This document shows positions 52,165 to 61,188 of a DNA stretch of 64,000 bases, one piece after another. Positions within the stretch are counted from its first letter, which is position 1; every line of letters starts with the position of its first letter. The position numbers and the translations under genes are program-made. The DNA lies in the NCBI RefSeq assembly GCF_014193425.1, contig NZ_JACHZG010000001.1, positions 3,162,001 to 3,226,000 on the forward strand. Reading direction: 5' to 3'. Below the pieces are notes generated by a model that was not told the origin of the DNA, did no database searches, and saw only the letters and a list, made by a program, of their open reading frames with translations. The DNA comes from Microlunatus antarcticus. GTDB taxonomy: Bacteria; Actinomycetota; Actinomycetes; Propionibacteriales; Propionibacteriaceae.

Positions 52165-52721
52165 GCGTCCTCCCCCGCCGGCGCGCCGGGCTCGTCGTGC
52201 TCGATGGTCCGCAGGACCTTCGCCGGCACCCCGCCGACGATCGTGTACGGCGCCACGTCGCCCAGGACGACGGCGCCGACCGCCACCACCGCGTTCGCCC
52301 CGATGCGGCACGGCCCGACCAGCGTGGCGCCGCTGGAGACCCAGACGCCCTCCTCGATCACGACGTCGCGCCCGCTCTTGGGCACGGCGGTCTGGCGGGC
52401 CTTCCCGAAGGTGCGCCAGTCGTGCGTGCCGGTGAGCACCGACACCCCGTGGCCGAAGAAGGCCCACTCCCCGACGGTGATCTCGCCCGACGACAGGTTG
52501 AAGAGGGCGTCGTTGACCACCGCGGTCTCGGCGACGTGCAGCTTGGCCGGGTCGCCGTACACCCGGGGCGTGAAGAGCGCCGGGTCCTCGGTCGCGAGGT
52601 GCCCCGCCTGACCGGCCGGCGCCCGGTCACCCTCCCCGGCTCCCGACCACGCGGTCAGACCGGCGCCGATCCCGGCGGCCGCCCTCCGCACCCCCGCCAG
52701 CAGCTCGTCACCCAGCGTCAT
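52161..52721 (-). CDS. Left-handed beta-helix acyltransferase
   Basis: 186 residues with hexapeptide repeats (ITVGEWAFFGHGVSVLTGTH, VVIEEGVWVSSGATLVGPCR, IGANAVVAVGAVVLGDVAPY). The GTHDWRT loop and VGGVPAKVLR end match maltose/galactoside-type O-acetyltransferases. With the coupled methyltransferase it probably decorates a cell-surface glycan. AAGGAG lies 7 nt before the ATG. Confidence 0.88.
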   Translation of the reverse strand: MTLGDELLAGVRRAAAGIGAGLTAWSGAGEGDRAPAGQAGHLATEDPALFTPRVYGDPAKLHVAETAVVNDALFNLSSGEITVGEWAFFGHGVSVLTGTHDWRTFGKARQTAVPKSGRDVVIEEGVWVSSGATLVGPCRIGANAVVAVGAVVLGDVAPYTIVGGVPAKVLRTIEHDEPGAPAGEDA

Positions 52722-52832
52722 CGTCCCGCTCCTTCCCACCGCACGGACCCCGCACTCTGCCAGCGCCCTTCAGCCGGTCGGCAGCCGACGTGACGGCCGC
52801 CGTGCGGTAGGACCCAGGTAGCGGGGGGGGCC

Positions 52833-53603
52833 TCAGGAACCGGTGGAGTGCAGCCCGCCGTCGACGTGGATCATCTCGCCGGTCGTGGCGGGGAAGAAGT
52901 CGCTCATCAGGGCGACGACCGCGCGGGCCGTCGGCTCCGGGTCGCGCGGGTCCCAGCCGAGCGGCGCCCGCGAGCCCCAGACCGTGTTGAACTCGTCGGC
53001 CCCGCCGATCGCCTTCTTGGCCAGGGTCTCCAGCGGGCCGGCCGCGACGAGGTTGACCCGTACCCCCTCGGGTCCGAGGTAGCGGGCGAGGTAGCGGCTG
53101 GTGCTCTCGAGCGCCGACTTGGAGACGCCCATCCAGTCGTAGACGGGCCACGACACCGTCGCGTCGAAGGTCAGCCCGACCACCGAGGCCGGGTTGGCCA
53201 GCACCGGCTTGCAGGCCATGGTGAGCGACGCGAGCGAGTACGCCGACACCTGCAGCGCCTTGGACACGTCGTCCCACGGCGTGCTGAGGAACTTGCCGCC
53301 CAGGGCGGTCTCCGGGTTGGCGTACGCGAGCGAGTGCACGAGACCGTCGAGGGAGTCGGTGTGCTCGCGGAGCTGGTCGGCCAGCCCGGCGAGGTGCTCC
53401 TCGTTGGTCACGTCGACCTCGAGCAGCGCCGGCTCCGGGTCGAGCTTGCGGATCACCCGCCTCGTCAGGCTCATGGCCCGCCCGAAGTTCGACACGATGA
53501 CCTGCGCGCCCTGCTCCTGCGCGACCCGCGCCACGGAGAACGCGATCGAGGTGTCGAGGGTGACGCCGGCCACCAGGACCGTCTTGCCGTCGAGGATGCC
53601 CAT
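52833..53603 (-). CDS. fabI: Enoyl-ACP reductase (NADH)
   Basis: 256 residues of the FabI/InhA type. LVAGVTLDTSIAFSVARVAQ binds NADH, and YDWMGVSKSALESTSRYLAR supplies the Tyr-x6-Lys pair. It catalyses the last reduction of fatty-acid elongation. It lies 50 bp downstream of fabG, the fabG-inhA order of actinobacteria. Confidence 0.94.
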   Translation of the reverse strand: MGILDGKTVLVAGVTLDTSIAFSVARVAQEQGAQVIVSNFGRAMSLTRRVIRKLDPEPALLEVDVTNEEHLAGLADQLREHTDSLDGLVHSLAYANPETALGGKFLSTPWDDVSKALQVSAYSLASLTMACKPVLANPASVVGLTFDATVSWPVYDWMGVSKSALESTSRYLARYLGPEGVRVNLVAAGPLETLAKKAIGGADEFNTVWGSRAPLGWDPRDPEPTARAVVALMSDFFPATTGEMIHVDGGLHSTGS

Positions 53604-53653
53604 AAGGGTCGATCCTGCCCTACGGCCGCCGGGTCCGTCGTGAGCGTCCGGGC

Positions 53654-54397
53654 TCAGTGGCCCATCCCCAGGCCGCCGTCGACCGGGAGCAGGGCGCCCG
53701 TGACGTACGCGCCCCCAGGCCCGGCGAGGAACGCGACGGCCGCGGCGACGTCCTCGCTGGCGCCCATCCGGCCGAGCGGGATCTGCGCCTTGTAGCCCGC
53801 GACGGTCTTCTCGTCGAGGGCCGCCGTCATGTCGGTCTCGACGAAGCCGGGTGCGACGACGTTGGCGGTGATCCCCCGGCCGCCGAGCTCGCGGGCCAGC
53901 GAGCGGGCCATGCCGACCAGCCCGGCCTTGGAGGTCGCGTAGTTCACCTGGCCCGCGGAGCCGAGCTGGCCGACGACCGAGGAGATGAGGACGATCCGGC
54001 CGAAGCGGGCGCGGACCATGGGTCGCGCGGCGCGGCGCACGACGTGGAACGTGCCGGTGAGGTTCGTGTCGATGACGGCGTCCCAGTCGTCCTCGCTCAT
54101 GCGCATCAGCAGCGTGTCGCGGGTGACGCCCGCGTTGGCCACGAGCACCTCGACCGGGCCGAGCTCGGCCTCGACGGCCGCGAAGGCGGCGTCGACCTGC
54201 TCGGTGTCGGTGATGTCGCACCGCACCCCGAGGATCCCGGGCGGCACGTCCCCGGTGCGGTACGTCGCCGCGACGCGGAAGCCCTCCGCCGCCAGGTGCT
54301 GGGCGATCACGCGGCCGATGCCGCGGTTGCCCCCCGTGACGAGGGCGACACGCCCCTGGTCGACGGCGGACGCTTCACTGGTCGGAACCTCGGTCAC
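53654..54397 (-). CDS. fabG: 3-oxoacyl-ACP reductase
   Basis: 247 residues. TGGNRGIG near the N-terminus, NAGVTRDTLLMRM, Ser in ISSVVG, and YATSK with the catalytic pair. The C-terminal YVTGALLPVDGGLGMGH is that of MabA-like FabG enzymes. The GTG used lies 7 nt after TAACGT; upstream in-frame codons are available but this gives the normal FabG length. It is followed by fabI. Confidence 0.94.
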   Translation of the reverse strand: MTEVPTSEASAVDQGRVALVTGGNRGIGRVIAQHLAAEGFRVAATYRTGDVPPGILGVRCDITDTEQVDAAFAAVEAELGPVEVLVANAGVTRDTLLMRMSEDDWDAVIDTNLTGTFHVVRRAARPMVRARFGRIVLISSVVGQLGSAGQVNYATSKAGLVGMARSLARELGGRGITANVVAPGFVETDMTAALDEKTVAGYKAQIPLGRMGASEDVAAAVAFLAGPGGAYVTGALLPVDGGLGMGH

Positions 54398-54404
54398 GGG
54401 CTGC

Positions 54405-54410
54405 ACGTTA
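54405..54410 (-). promoter_or_regulatory. Leaderless -10 box TAACGT of fabG-fabI
   Basis: TAACGT lies 7 nt before the chosen GTG of fabG. It stands out as AT-rich in this region. Confidence 0.5.
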
Positions 54411-54476
54411 ACGCTGTGGCCGCTCCCCCACCCAACTCGTCTCCTGGGGAACGAAACCGCGGAGGCCCTCCAGACG

Positions 54477-54482
54477 TAATGT
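54477..54482 (+). promoter_or_regulatory. Leaderless -10 box TAATGT
   Basis: TAATGT lies 6 nt before the ATG of the DUF3099-like gene; it is 67 bp from the divergent fabG -10 box. Confidence 0.55.
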
Positions 54483-54488
54483 CTGGTT

Positions 54489-54869
54489 ATGGTCATCCCT
54501 TCGGGCGCGACGAACATCACCGACGCGCGTCCGGGGTCGAGCGTCGAGATGACGCAGCGCGTCCGTCGCTACACGATCACGATGGCGTTCCGGACGGTCT
54601 GCTTCCTGGTGGCGGTCATCTTCGCGCACGGCTGGCTGCAGTGGGTGCTCTTCGGCGGGGCGCTGTTCCTGCCGTACATGGCGGTCCTGCTGGCCAACCA
54701 GGCCAACACCAAGGGGCTGAAGCACCCCGTCCGGCGAGGGGCCCCGAGCGACGCGCTCCAGCTGACCGCCGGACCGTCGCCGGCCTTCGTCGAGGGCGAG
54801 GTCATCGCCGACGCGGAGGGCCGGGTGCACGAGCCCGTTGCGGACCGTCGCAAATACTGGGCCGCGTGA
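54489..54869 (+). CDS. DUF3099-like membrane protein
   Basis: 126 residues. ITDARPGSSVEMTQRVRRYT and two membrane helices (about 33-50 and 55-72) match DUF3099, an actinobacterial family of unknown function. It is leaderless and overlaps the next gene as GTGA. Confidence 0.85.
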   Translation: MVIPSGATNITDARPGSSVEMTQRVRRYTITMAFRTVCFLVAVIFAHGWLQWVLFGGALFLPYMAVLLANQANTKGLKHPVRRGAPSDALQLTAGPSPAFVEGEVIADAEGRVHEPVADRRKYWAA

Positions 54870-55114
54870 GCCTGTTCCCCGCTGACCCGCCTCCCACCGA
54901 CCTGCCCGACGAGCTGATCTGCTCGGCCCGCGGCTGCACGGCACCCGCGACCACGGACGTGCGCTGGAACAACGTCAAGATCCACACCCCGGAACGCCGC
55001 AAGCACTGGCTGGCGTGCGACGAGCACACGGACTCCCTGGCCTCGTACCTCGGCGCTCGCGGGATGCTGCGCGAGGTCGTGCCCCTGGGCGCCGAGGCGC
55101 CCGGCTCGGACTGA
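54866..55114 (+). CDS. Small putative zinc-binding protein
   Basis: 82 residues. CSARGC near 19-24 and ACDEH near 50-54 suggest a zinc site of Cys/His residues; KIHTPERRKHWLACDEH is the best conserved-looking part. Similar proteins occur beside DUF3099 genes in actinobacteria as far as I recall. Translation is coupled to the DUF3099 gene. Function unknown. Confidence 0.75.
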   Translation: MSLFPADPPPTDLPDELICSARGCTAPATTDVRWNNVKIHTPERRKHWLACDEHTDSLASYLGARGMLREVVPLGAEAPGSD

Positions 55115-55117
55115 GGC

Positions 55118-56176
55118 TCAGCCGCCGATGGCCGACATCGGCCGGTCGGGCTGGAGGAAGCTCGGGTCGTCGATGCCGTGACCCGGCTGCTTGCCCGCGA
55201 CCGCGGTGACCCACGCGTCGGCGATGGTTGCGTCGTCGGCTCCGCCCCGCAGCAGGAGCCGCAGGTCCGACTCCTCGCGAGCGAAGAGGCAGGTCCGGAT
55301 CTGACCGTCGGCCGTGAGGCGTACGCGGTCGCAGGACCCGCAGAACGGCTGGGTCACCGAGGCGATCACGCCGACCGTCCGGTCGGTGCCGACCACCCGG
55401 AACAGCTCGGCCGGGGCGCTCCCGCGGGCCGCAGCATGGGCCGGGTCGACCACGAGCGAGAACGCCGTCCGCAGCCGCGCCAGCGTCTCGGCGGCGGTGA
55501 CCATGTCGGCGCGCCGCCAGCCGTGCTGGGCGTCGAGCGGCATCTGCTCGATGAAGCGCAGCTGCACGCCCTCGTCGAGCGCCCAGCGGAGCATGTCCGG
55601 CGCCTCGTGGTCGTTCACCCCGCGCATCAGCACGGCGTTGATCTTGACCGGGTCGAGGCCCGCGGCCCGGGCCGCGCGGATGCCGGCGAGCACGTCGGCG
55701 TGCCGGCGTCGGCGGGTCAGCTCCGCGAACGTGTCCGGGTTCAGCGTGTCGAGCGAGACGTTGATGCGGTTCAGCCCGGCCGCCCGCAGGGCCTCCGCCC
55801 GACCGGCGAGACCGATGCCGTTGGTCGTCAGGGCGAGCACCGGGGACGGCTCGAGCGCCGCCAACCGGGCGACCAGGCCCTCGAGCCCACGGCGCAGCAG
55901 GGGCTCGCCGCCGGTGAGCCGCACCGTGGTGATGCCGAGCCGCTCGGTGCCGATCCGGACCAGCCGGACGATCTCGTCGTCGTCGAGCAGCTCGGAGCGG
56001 TCCATCCAGTCCAGGCCCTCGGCGGGCATGCAGTAGGTGCAGCGCAGGTTGCAGCGGTCCGTGAGCGACAGCCGCAGGTCGGCCGCGACCCGCCCGTACG
56101 CGTCCGCGAGCCGGCGCTGCTGGTCCGCGCCAGGGCGGGACGAGCGCAGGCCGGGCAGGCCGAGCAGGACGGTCAC
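55118..56176 (-). CDS. moaA: GTP 3',8-cyclase (molybdenum cofactor synthesis)
   Basis: 352 residues. The N-terminal radical-SAM cluster is C42, C46 and C49 (RCNLRCTYCM). The C-terminal cluster is FCGSCDRVRLTADGQIRTCL. The protein ends MSAIGG, the double glycine needed for catalysis in known MoaA. It makes the first intermediate of molybdopterin with MoaC. TAGAGT lies 7 nt before the GTG. No other moa gene is in the window. Confidence 0.94.
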   Translation of the reverse strand: MTVLLGLPGLRSSRPGADQQRRLADAYGRVAADLRLSLTDRCNLRCTYCMPAEGLDWMDRSELLDDDEIVRLVRIGTERLGITTVRLTGGEPLLRRGLEGLVARLAALEPSPVLALTTNGIGLAGRAEALRAAGLNRINVSLDTLNPDTFAELTRRRRHADVLAGIRAARAAGLDPVKINAVLMRGVNDHEAPDMLRWALDEGVQLRFIEQMPLDAQHGWRRADMVTAAETLARLRTAFSLVVDPAHAAARGSAPAELFRVVGTDRTVGVIASVTQPFCGSCDRVRLTADGQIRTCLFAREESDLRLLLRGGADDATIADAWVTAVAGKQPGHGIDDPSFLQPDRPMSAIGG

Positions 56177-56183
56177 GTGGCCA

Positions 56184-56189
56184 ACTCTA
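56184..56189 (-). promoter_or_regulatory. Leaderless -10 box TAGAGT
   Basis: TAGAGT lies 7 nt before the GTG of moaA. Confidence 0.5.
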
Positions 56190-56227
56190 GGCGCACGTGA
56201 CGGCCCTGCCCGGGCCTCGAGCAACCG

Positions 56228-56779
56228 TCAGGAGGCGTCGTCAGCACCCTCCGCCGGCACCTCGGGCGCCGGCGGCCGGGAGGCCAGCTCGTTGCGACGG
56301 GCGATGATGATCGCCGTGGCCGCACCTGCGGCGGCGGCGTACGCCGCGACCCGCAGCCACGGCTTGTCGAAGACGTGCCCGGTGAGGTGGTCCAGCGAGT
56401 AGCGGCCCGCGCCGGTGAGGGTGAGGGCCGTCCCGACGAGCCCGTACGTGAGCGCGGTCTCGGGGCCGCCGTCGGCGGCGAAGAACTTCTCGAAGCCGTG
56501 CAGCGAGGACGCGACGACCATGTTCCCGGTCAGGGCGGCGCCCGCCGCTCCGGTCCCGAGCCCGAGCGCGACGGCCAGGCCACCGCCGGTCTCGGCCAGC
56601 CCGGCGAGGGTGGCGTTGCGCTTGCCCGGGGTGAAGCCGACCGACTCGAAGAAGCCGCCGGTCCCCTCGATGCCGTAGCCGCCGAACCAGCCGAACAGCT
56701 TCTGCGCGCCGTGCGAGGCCGCGGCGGTGCCGAAGCCGAGGCGCAGGGCCAGCAGGCCCAGGTCGGTGCTCTTGCTCAT
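56228..56779 (-). CDS. DoxX family membrane protein
   Basis: 183 residues with four membrane helices. LRLGFGTAAASHGAQKLFGW and GFTPGKRNATLAGLAETGGG are DoxX signatures. DoxX-like proteins take part in redox or sulfur metabolism in some species; here the role is unknown. A polar C-terminal tail follows the last helix. AAGGAG precedes the ATG. It lies 83 bp downstream of xylA and may be read from that message. Confidence 0.85.
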   Translation of the reverse strand: MSKSTDLGLLALRLGFGTAAASHGAQKLFGWFGGYGIEGTGGFFESVGFTPGKRNATLAGLAETGGGLAVALGLGTGAAGAALTGNMVVASSLHGFEKFFAADGGPETALTYGLVGTALTLTGAGRYSLDHLTGHVFDKPWLRVAAYAAAAGAATAIIIARRNELASRPPAPEVPAEGADDAS

Positions 56780-56862
56780 GTCGTGCTCCTTCTGCGGGTG
56801 GTGGACCCGACGCTACGGGCAGCGGACGCCCCCAGGGGAGGCGTCCGCTGCACGGGCACCCG

Positions 56863-58074
56863 TCAGGACGGGAGCTGGGCCGTCCCCGAGCGGACGCCGA
56901 GGAGGTGCTCCAGGGCGAGACGCTGGATCTTGGCGAAGCCGTAGCCCCGTGTCCGACCGGCCTCGAGGTCGTAGTCCTCGAAGGCCGAGCGGTCGGCGAG
57001 CAGGGCGTCGTAGTCCTCGCCCTCGTTCAGGGTCGGCTCGGACAGCGTGCCCACGCCAGCGGCCGCGAGGGCCTCCTGGACCTCCGGGTCGTCGCGGAAC
57101 GACTGCGAGCGCTCCTTGAGGCTGAGGTAGAGCTCCATGTTGGCCAGCGCCGACTCCCAGACCCCCTCGATGCTCTCGGTCCGCAGCGGCTTGTAGTCGA
57201 AGTGCCGGTCGCCGTCGTAGGTCGGCCCGCCGCCCGGGGCGCCGTTCTCGAGCAGGTCGACGGTGGAGAACGCCTGCAGCAGGTCGCCGTAGCCGAAGAC
57301 CATGTCCTGGTCGTAGCGCGGGCCCTTCTGACCGTTGAGGTCGATGTGGAAGAGCTTGTTCGCCCACAGCGCCTGCGCGATGCCGTGGGTGTAGTTGAGG
57401 CTGGCCATCTGCTCGTGGCCGACCTCGGGGTTGATGCCGATCATGTCGGCGTGCTCGCACTCGTTGATGAAGGCGAGCGCGTGCCCGATCGACGGCAGCA
57501 GGATGTCGCCGCGGGGCTCGTTCGGCTTCGGCTCGATCGCGAAGCGCATGTTGTAGCCCTTGTCGATCGAGTACTGCGCGAGCATGTCGATGCCCTCGCG
57601 GTAACGGTCGAGCGCCGCCCGGACGTCCTTGGCGAAGTCGACCTCGGAGCCCTCGCGGCCACCCCAGAAGACGTAGATCTCGGCGCCGAGCTCGGCGGCG
57701 AGGTCCATGTTCCGCATGACCTTGCGCAGCGCGTAGCGGCGGATCGAGCGGTCGTTGCTGGTGAACCCGCCGTCCTTGAAGACCGGGTCGCCGAACAGGT
57801 TGGTCGTGACCATCGGCACGACCAGGCCGGTCTCGGCCAGCGCGGCCTTGAACTCGCTGATGATCGTGTCGCGCTCGGTGCTGCTGCTCTCCGGCGGGAC
57901 GAGGTCGTCGTCGTGGAACGTGATGCCGTACGCGCCGAGCTCGGCGAGCTTGTGCACGGCCGTCACGCCGGCCATCACGGGGCGGGTGGCCTCGCCGAAC
58001 AGGTCGCGCGCCTGCCAGCCGACGGTCCACAGACCGAAGCTGAACTTGTCTTCACGGGTGGGGACTGGGGCCAT
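56863..58074 (-). CDS. xylA: Xylose isomerase
   Basis: 403 residues. The catalytic pair H54/D57 lies in FHDDDLVP; metal ligands are in [20 protein letters not shown] and [17 protein letters not shown]. This is the shorter actinobacterial type. It converts D-xylose to D-xylulose. AGGAG precedes the ATG. It follows the beta-xylosidase gene by 84 bp and ends the sugar locus. Confidence 0.96.
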   Translation of the reverse strand: MAPVPTREDKFSFGLWTVGWQARDLFGEATRPVMAGVTAVHKLAELGAYGITFHDDDLVPPESSSTERDTIISEFKAALAETGLVVPMVTTNLFGDPVFKDGGFTSNDRSIRRYALRKVMRNMDLAAELGAEIYVFWGGREGSEVDFAKDVRAALDRYREGIDMLAQYSIDKGYNMRFAIEPKPNEPRGDILLPSIGHALAFINECEHADMIGINPEVGHEQMASLNYTHGIAQALWANKLFHIDLNGQKGPRYDQDMVFGYGDLLQAFSTVDLLENGAPGGGPTYDGDRHFDYKPLRTESIEGVWESALANMELYLSLKERSQSFRDDPEVQEALAAAGVGTLSEPTLNEGEDYDALLADRSAFEDYDLEAGRTRGYGFAKIQRLALEHLLGVRSGTAQLPS

Positions 58075-58158
58075 GGTGCTTCTCCTGAGAGGTGGTGTGG
58101 ATCGGCTGGAGGGGTGACGGTCAGGACGTGCGAGGCTGCCCCGGCACGTCCGAGCGTG

Positions 58159-60144
58159 TCACCAGACGCGGGTGCGCTGGGAGCCGGCCTTCAGCCCGCG
58201 CAGCGCGCCGGCCGGGTAGGCCTGACCCTCGTCCTTGGGCTCGCCGACGAGGTCGGTGTCGAGCAGGACCGGTCGGCCGTCGGGGTCGTCGAAGTCCGCG
58301 TCGACGAACCGCACCGGCGGCAGGTCGGTCCCGGAGACGGTGGCGACGGTCGCCTCGGCGAAGCCCTCGGGGAGCGTGGTCTCGAGGTGGACCTCGTCGC
58401 CCTCGGTGACCACGCGCACGCTCGCGTCGCCGTCGAGGACGACCGCACCCGTCTCGGCCTCGTACGGCTCGGCGCCGGTGAGGTAGACGTTGTCGCGGAT
58501 GTAGACCGGCTGGGGCACGTCGGCGAACCGCTCGTGGTCGCCGCGGGTCGGGTCGGCGATCAGCACCCGGTACTCCTCCATCGAGGACGGGTGGCCGTCG
58601 TAGCCGACCGTCCCGTGGTGGGCCTTGGCGTCCCAGCGCGACTCACGCGCGTACGCGAGCGAGGCGTCGCCGCCCAGGAACACGTTGCCGATCAGGCGGT
58701 CGTCGCCGCCGAGGATCGCCGCGTAGCCGGCCACCTGCGTGCTGTGCGGCGTGTGGTACGGCGTCGGCCGCTCGACGACGGGCTGCAGCCAGACCGTCCC
58801 GCAGACGAGGTTGTTCACGTACGCCCCGCCCTGCGCGAAGGACTCCAGCGACACCTTCGAGGCGAAGACGTTGTGGTCGACGACGTACGGGCCGTGGCTC
58901 ACCTCGACGAAGAGGTCGCGGTTGTTGTCGTGGTAGACGTTCCGCGTGACGCGGGTGCCCTGGGTCTGCCAGTCGAGCCAGGTGCCGAGCGAGCAGTCGT
59001 GGATCCGGTTGTGCCGGATGGTCACGTCGATCGCGGCGTGGAGCTTGATGCCGCCGATCTCGTAGCCGTAGAACTCGCGCTTGATCGCGATGTTGTAGAT
59101 GTGGTTGTCCTCGATCGTGGAGAACACGCAGCCGAGGTGGCCCACGATCCCGTTCTGCCCGCAGTCGAAGATCGTGTTGCGCCGGATGAGGTGCGAGCCG
59201 ATGTGCTCGCGGTCCCAGCCGAGGCGGGCGGCGGTGAACACCGACTCCAGCTGGTACTGGTAGCCCGGCTTGTCGCCGCGCAGCGTGGCGAAGTTGTGCC
59301 CGGTGGAGATCTCCTTGCCGATCGAGATCGCGGAGCACTTGGCGTCGTGGATGACGTTGTCCTCGATGACCCAGCCCTTGGCCCAGTTCGGCCCGATCAG
59401 GCCCGGCTGGTCGGCGGTCGGGGGCGCCCACGGCGTGGCCGCCTGGGCGAGCTCGAAGCCCCGCACGGTGATGTAGTCGACGTGGTGCTCGCGCGGGTAG
59501 AAGACCGAGCGCCGCACGTTGATCTCGACCAGCGACGCGTTGGGGTCGGCACCGGCGAAGTTCGCCCAGACCGTCGTGACCTCGGGGCCCACCTCGGCGA
59601 ACCAGACGAGCTGGGTCTGCGCGGGGTCGCGGACGCGGTCGGTCGTGGAGGTCCAGTCGTCGACGACCTCGGTGCGCAGCGGCGGGTCGGTGACGGCGTC
59701 GCGCGAGGTGACCTCGTAGAAGCTCGTCCCGTCGAGGTAGACGTCGCCGAGGTGCTTCTTCGGCGTGGTCGGCTCGGCGTAGACGATCCAGTCGCCGTCG
59801 ACCTCCTCGGCGAAGGGGTTGAAGTCGCCGAAGAGGCTGTTCGGGACGTCCACGGTCCACACCGCGCCGCCGTCGACCTGCGACCAGCCGGTGACCACCT
59901 CGGAGCCCTTGATCACGGGGTGCTCCCCCGGCGCGGCGGTGTAGGTGATCCGGCGGGAGTCGCTGAGCCCGGAGTAGCGGGGGTCGACCCATTCGCGGTA
60001 GACGCCGTCGTGCACGACGACGGTGTCCCCGGGCTGGGCGACACGGGCGGCCGCGTTGATGCTCGCGAACGGCCGCTGCTCGGACCCGTCGGCCGGGTCG
60101 GGTCCGTCGGACCCCTCGATCCTGACGTGCAGCTCCACAGGCAT
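58159..60144 (-). CDS. Parallel beta-helix glycoside hydrolase, GH120 beta-xylosidase-like
   Basis: 661 residues, no signal peptide. The N-terminus (RPFASINAAARVAQPGDTVV, then GVYREWVDPRY and VIKGSEVVTGW) and the right-handed beta-helix (NTIFDCGQNGIVGHLG, HNRIHDCSLGTWLDW) match GH120 xylosidases as I know them. D391 (LDWQ) and E414 (FVEVSH) are 23 residues apart, the spacing of the D382/E405 pair reported for the Thermoanaerobacterium enzyme. It probably splits imported xylo-oligosaccharides in the cytoplasm, beside xylA and a sugar ABC transporter. Confidence 0.82.
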   Translation of the reverse strand: MPVELHVRIEGSDGPDPADGSEQRPFASINAAARVAQPGDTVVVHDGVYREWVDPRYSGLSDSRRITYTAAPGEHPVIKGSEVVTGWSQVDGGAVWTVDVPNSLFGDFNPFAEEVDGDWIVYAEPTTPKKHLGDVYLDGTSFYEVTSRDAVTDPPLRTEVVDDWTSTTDRVRDPAQTQLVWFAEVGPEVTTVWANFAGADPNASLVEINVRRSVFYPREHHVDYITVRGFELAQAATPWAPPTADQPGLIGPNWAKGWVIEDNVIHDAKCSAISIGKEISTGHNFATLRGDKPGYQYQLESVFTAARLGWDREHIGSHLIRRNTIFDCGQNGIVGHLGCVFSTIEDNHIYNIAIKREFYGYEIGGIKLHAAIDVTIRHNRIHDCSLGTWLDWQTQGTRVTRNVYHDNNRDLFVEVSHGPYVVDHNVFASKVSLESFAQGGAYVNNLVCGTVWLQPVVERPTPYHTPHSTQVAGYAAILGGDDRLIGNVFLGGDASLAYARESRWDAKAHHGTVGYDGHPSSMEEYRVLIADPTRGDHERFADVPQPVYIRDNVYLTGAEPYEAETGAVVLDGDASVRVVTEGDEVHLETTLPEGFAEATVATVSGTDLPPVRFVDADFDDPDGRPVLLDTDLVGEPKDEGQAYPAGALRGLKAGSQRTRVW

Positions 60145-60171
60145 CTTCGTCGACCTCTCCGTACTGCTTCT

Positions 60172-60213
60172 GGGTGTTCTGGGGTGGGTGTTCTGGGGTG
60201 CGTTCTGGGTGTC
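60172..60213 (-). repeat. 14-bp tandem repeat upstream of the beta-xylosidase gene
   Basis: gggtgttctggggt occurs twice exactly (60172-60185 and 60186-60199), followed by a degraded third copy. The array lies 28-70 nt upstream of the xylosidase start and would form a C-rich mRNA leader. Confidence 0.75.
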
Positions 60214-60250
60214 CCGGGTGGCGTGAGGACCGGCTCCGGGCAGCCGGAAA

Positions 60251-60284
60251 CCCGGCTCCGGCGGAGGAGTCCGCCGGAGCCGGG
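60251..60284 (-). terminator. Intra-operon hairpin after the second permease gene
   Basis: A perfect 15-bp GC-rich stem (60251-60265 with 60270-60284) and a 4-nt loop sit 6 bp past the permease stop and 107 bp before the xylosidase start. It may attenuate transcription or protect the upstream message. Confidence 0.75.
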
Positions 60285-60290
60285 GCCGAG

Positions 60291-61187
60291 CTACTTGCTG
60301 AAGCCGGCGGTCAGGCCGCTCATCAGCTGACGACGACCGATCACGTAGAGCACGAGGATCGGGAGGGTGGTCAGCACGACGGAGGCGAGGATCGCCGGGA
60401 CGTTCACGCTGTACTGCCCCTGGAAGGTCCACAGCCCGAGCGGCAGCAGCCGCTTCTCCGGGCTCTGGGTCAGGATCAGCGGGAGCAGGAAGCCGTTCCA
60501 GATCCCCAGGCCGTTGTAGATGGTCACGGTGACCAGCGCGGGACGGGTGAGCGGGAAGGCGAGCTGCCACAGCGTCTGCCAGTCGGAGGCGCCGTCCATC
60601 CGCATCGACTCGAAGAGCTCCTTCGGGACGTCGCGGATGAAGTTCGACAGCACCAGGACCGACAGCGGGATGGCGAACGCGATCGACGGCAGGATGATCG
60701 CGCCCAGGGTGTCGTAGAGGCCCAGCCGGATGATGATCAGGTAGACGGGGATGATCGTCGCCTGCAGCGGGATGGCCAGGCCCATCAGGAACAGGGAGTT
60801 CGTGGCCTTCAGCAGCCACCCCCGTCCCCGCACGATGGCGAACGCGGCGAGGAACGAGATCAGCACGGCCGGCACGATCGAGCCCACCGTGACGATCACG
60901 CTGTTGACGAAGTACCGCGGGAAGTCCGACTGGACGACCATCAGGTAGTTCGACAGGGTCGGCGCCGTCGGCGGGGCGAGCGGGTTGGTCGAGAAGTAGT
61001 CGCTCTGCTGCTTGAAGCTGGTGATGATGATCCAGTAGATCGGGACCAGCACGATCAGCAGCCAGACCCAGCTGAGGGCCCCGCCGAACCAGTTCTTGCT
61101 GACGGTCCCCCGCATGCCCGACCCGCGGTCCGCGGACTTCTTGGCGGCCGGCCGGCGGGTCGGGGCGCTCGTGGTCACGGTCGCCAT
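60291..61187 (-). CDS. Carbohydrate ABC transporter permease (MalG type)
   Basis: 298 residues with six membrane helices after a basic N-terminus. The EAA loop is ESMRMDGASDWQTLWQLAFP near residue 190. It forms the import channel with the MalF-type permease, whose stop is 1 bp upstream. The ATPase is not encoded here, so a shared MsiK-like ATPase elsewhere is likely. Confidence 0.93.
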   Translation of the reverse strand: MATVTTSAPTRRPAAKKSADRGSGMRGTVSKNWFGGALSWVWLLIVLVPIYWIIITSFKQQSDYFSTNPLAPPTAPTLSNYLMVVQSDFPRYFVNSVIVTVGSIVPAVLISFLAAFAIVRGRGWLLKATNSLFLMGLAIPLQATIIPVYLIIIRLGLYDTLGAIILPSIAFAIPLSVLVLSNFIRDVPKELFESMRMDGASDWQTLWQLAFPLTRPALVTVTIYNGLGIWNGFLLPLILTQSPEKRLLPLGLWTFQGQYSVNVPAILASVVLTTLPILVLYVIGRRQLMSGLTAGFSK

Positions 61188-61188
61188 G

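Noticed and set aside
56905-60330. A 1141-codon open frame on the plus strand across xylA and the xylosidase gene
   Set aside because: Its sequence is Val/Asp/Arg-rich without domains; the minus-strand genes show clear family motifs.
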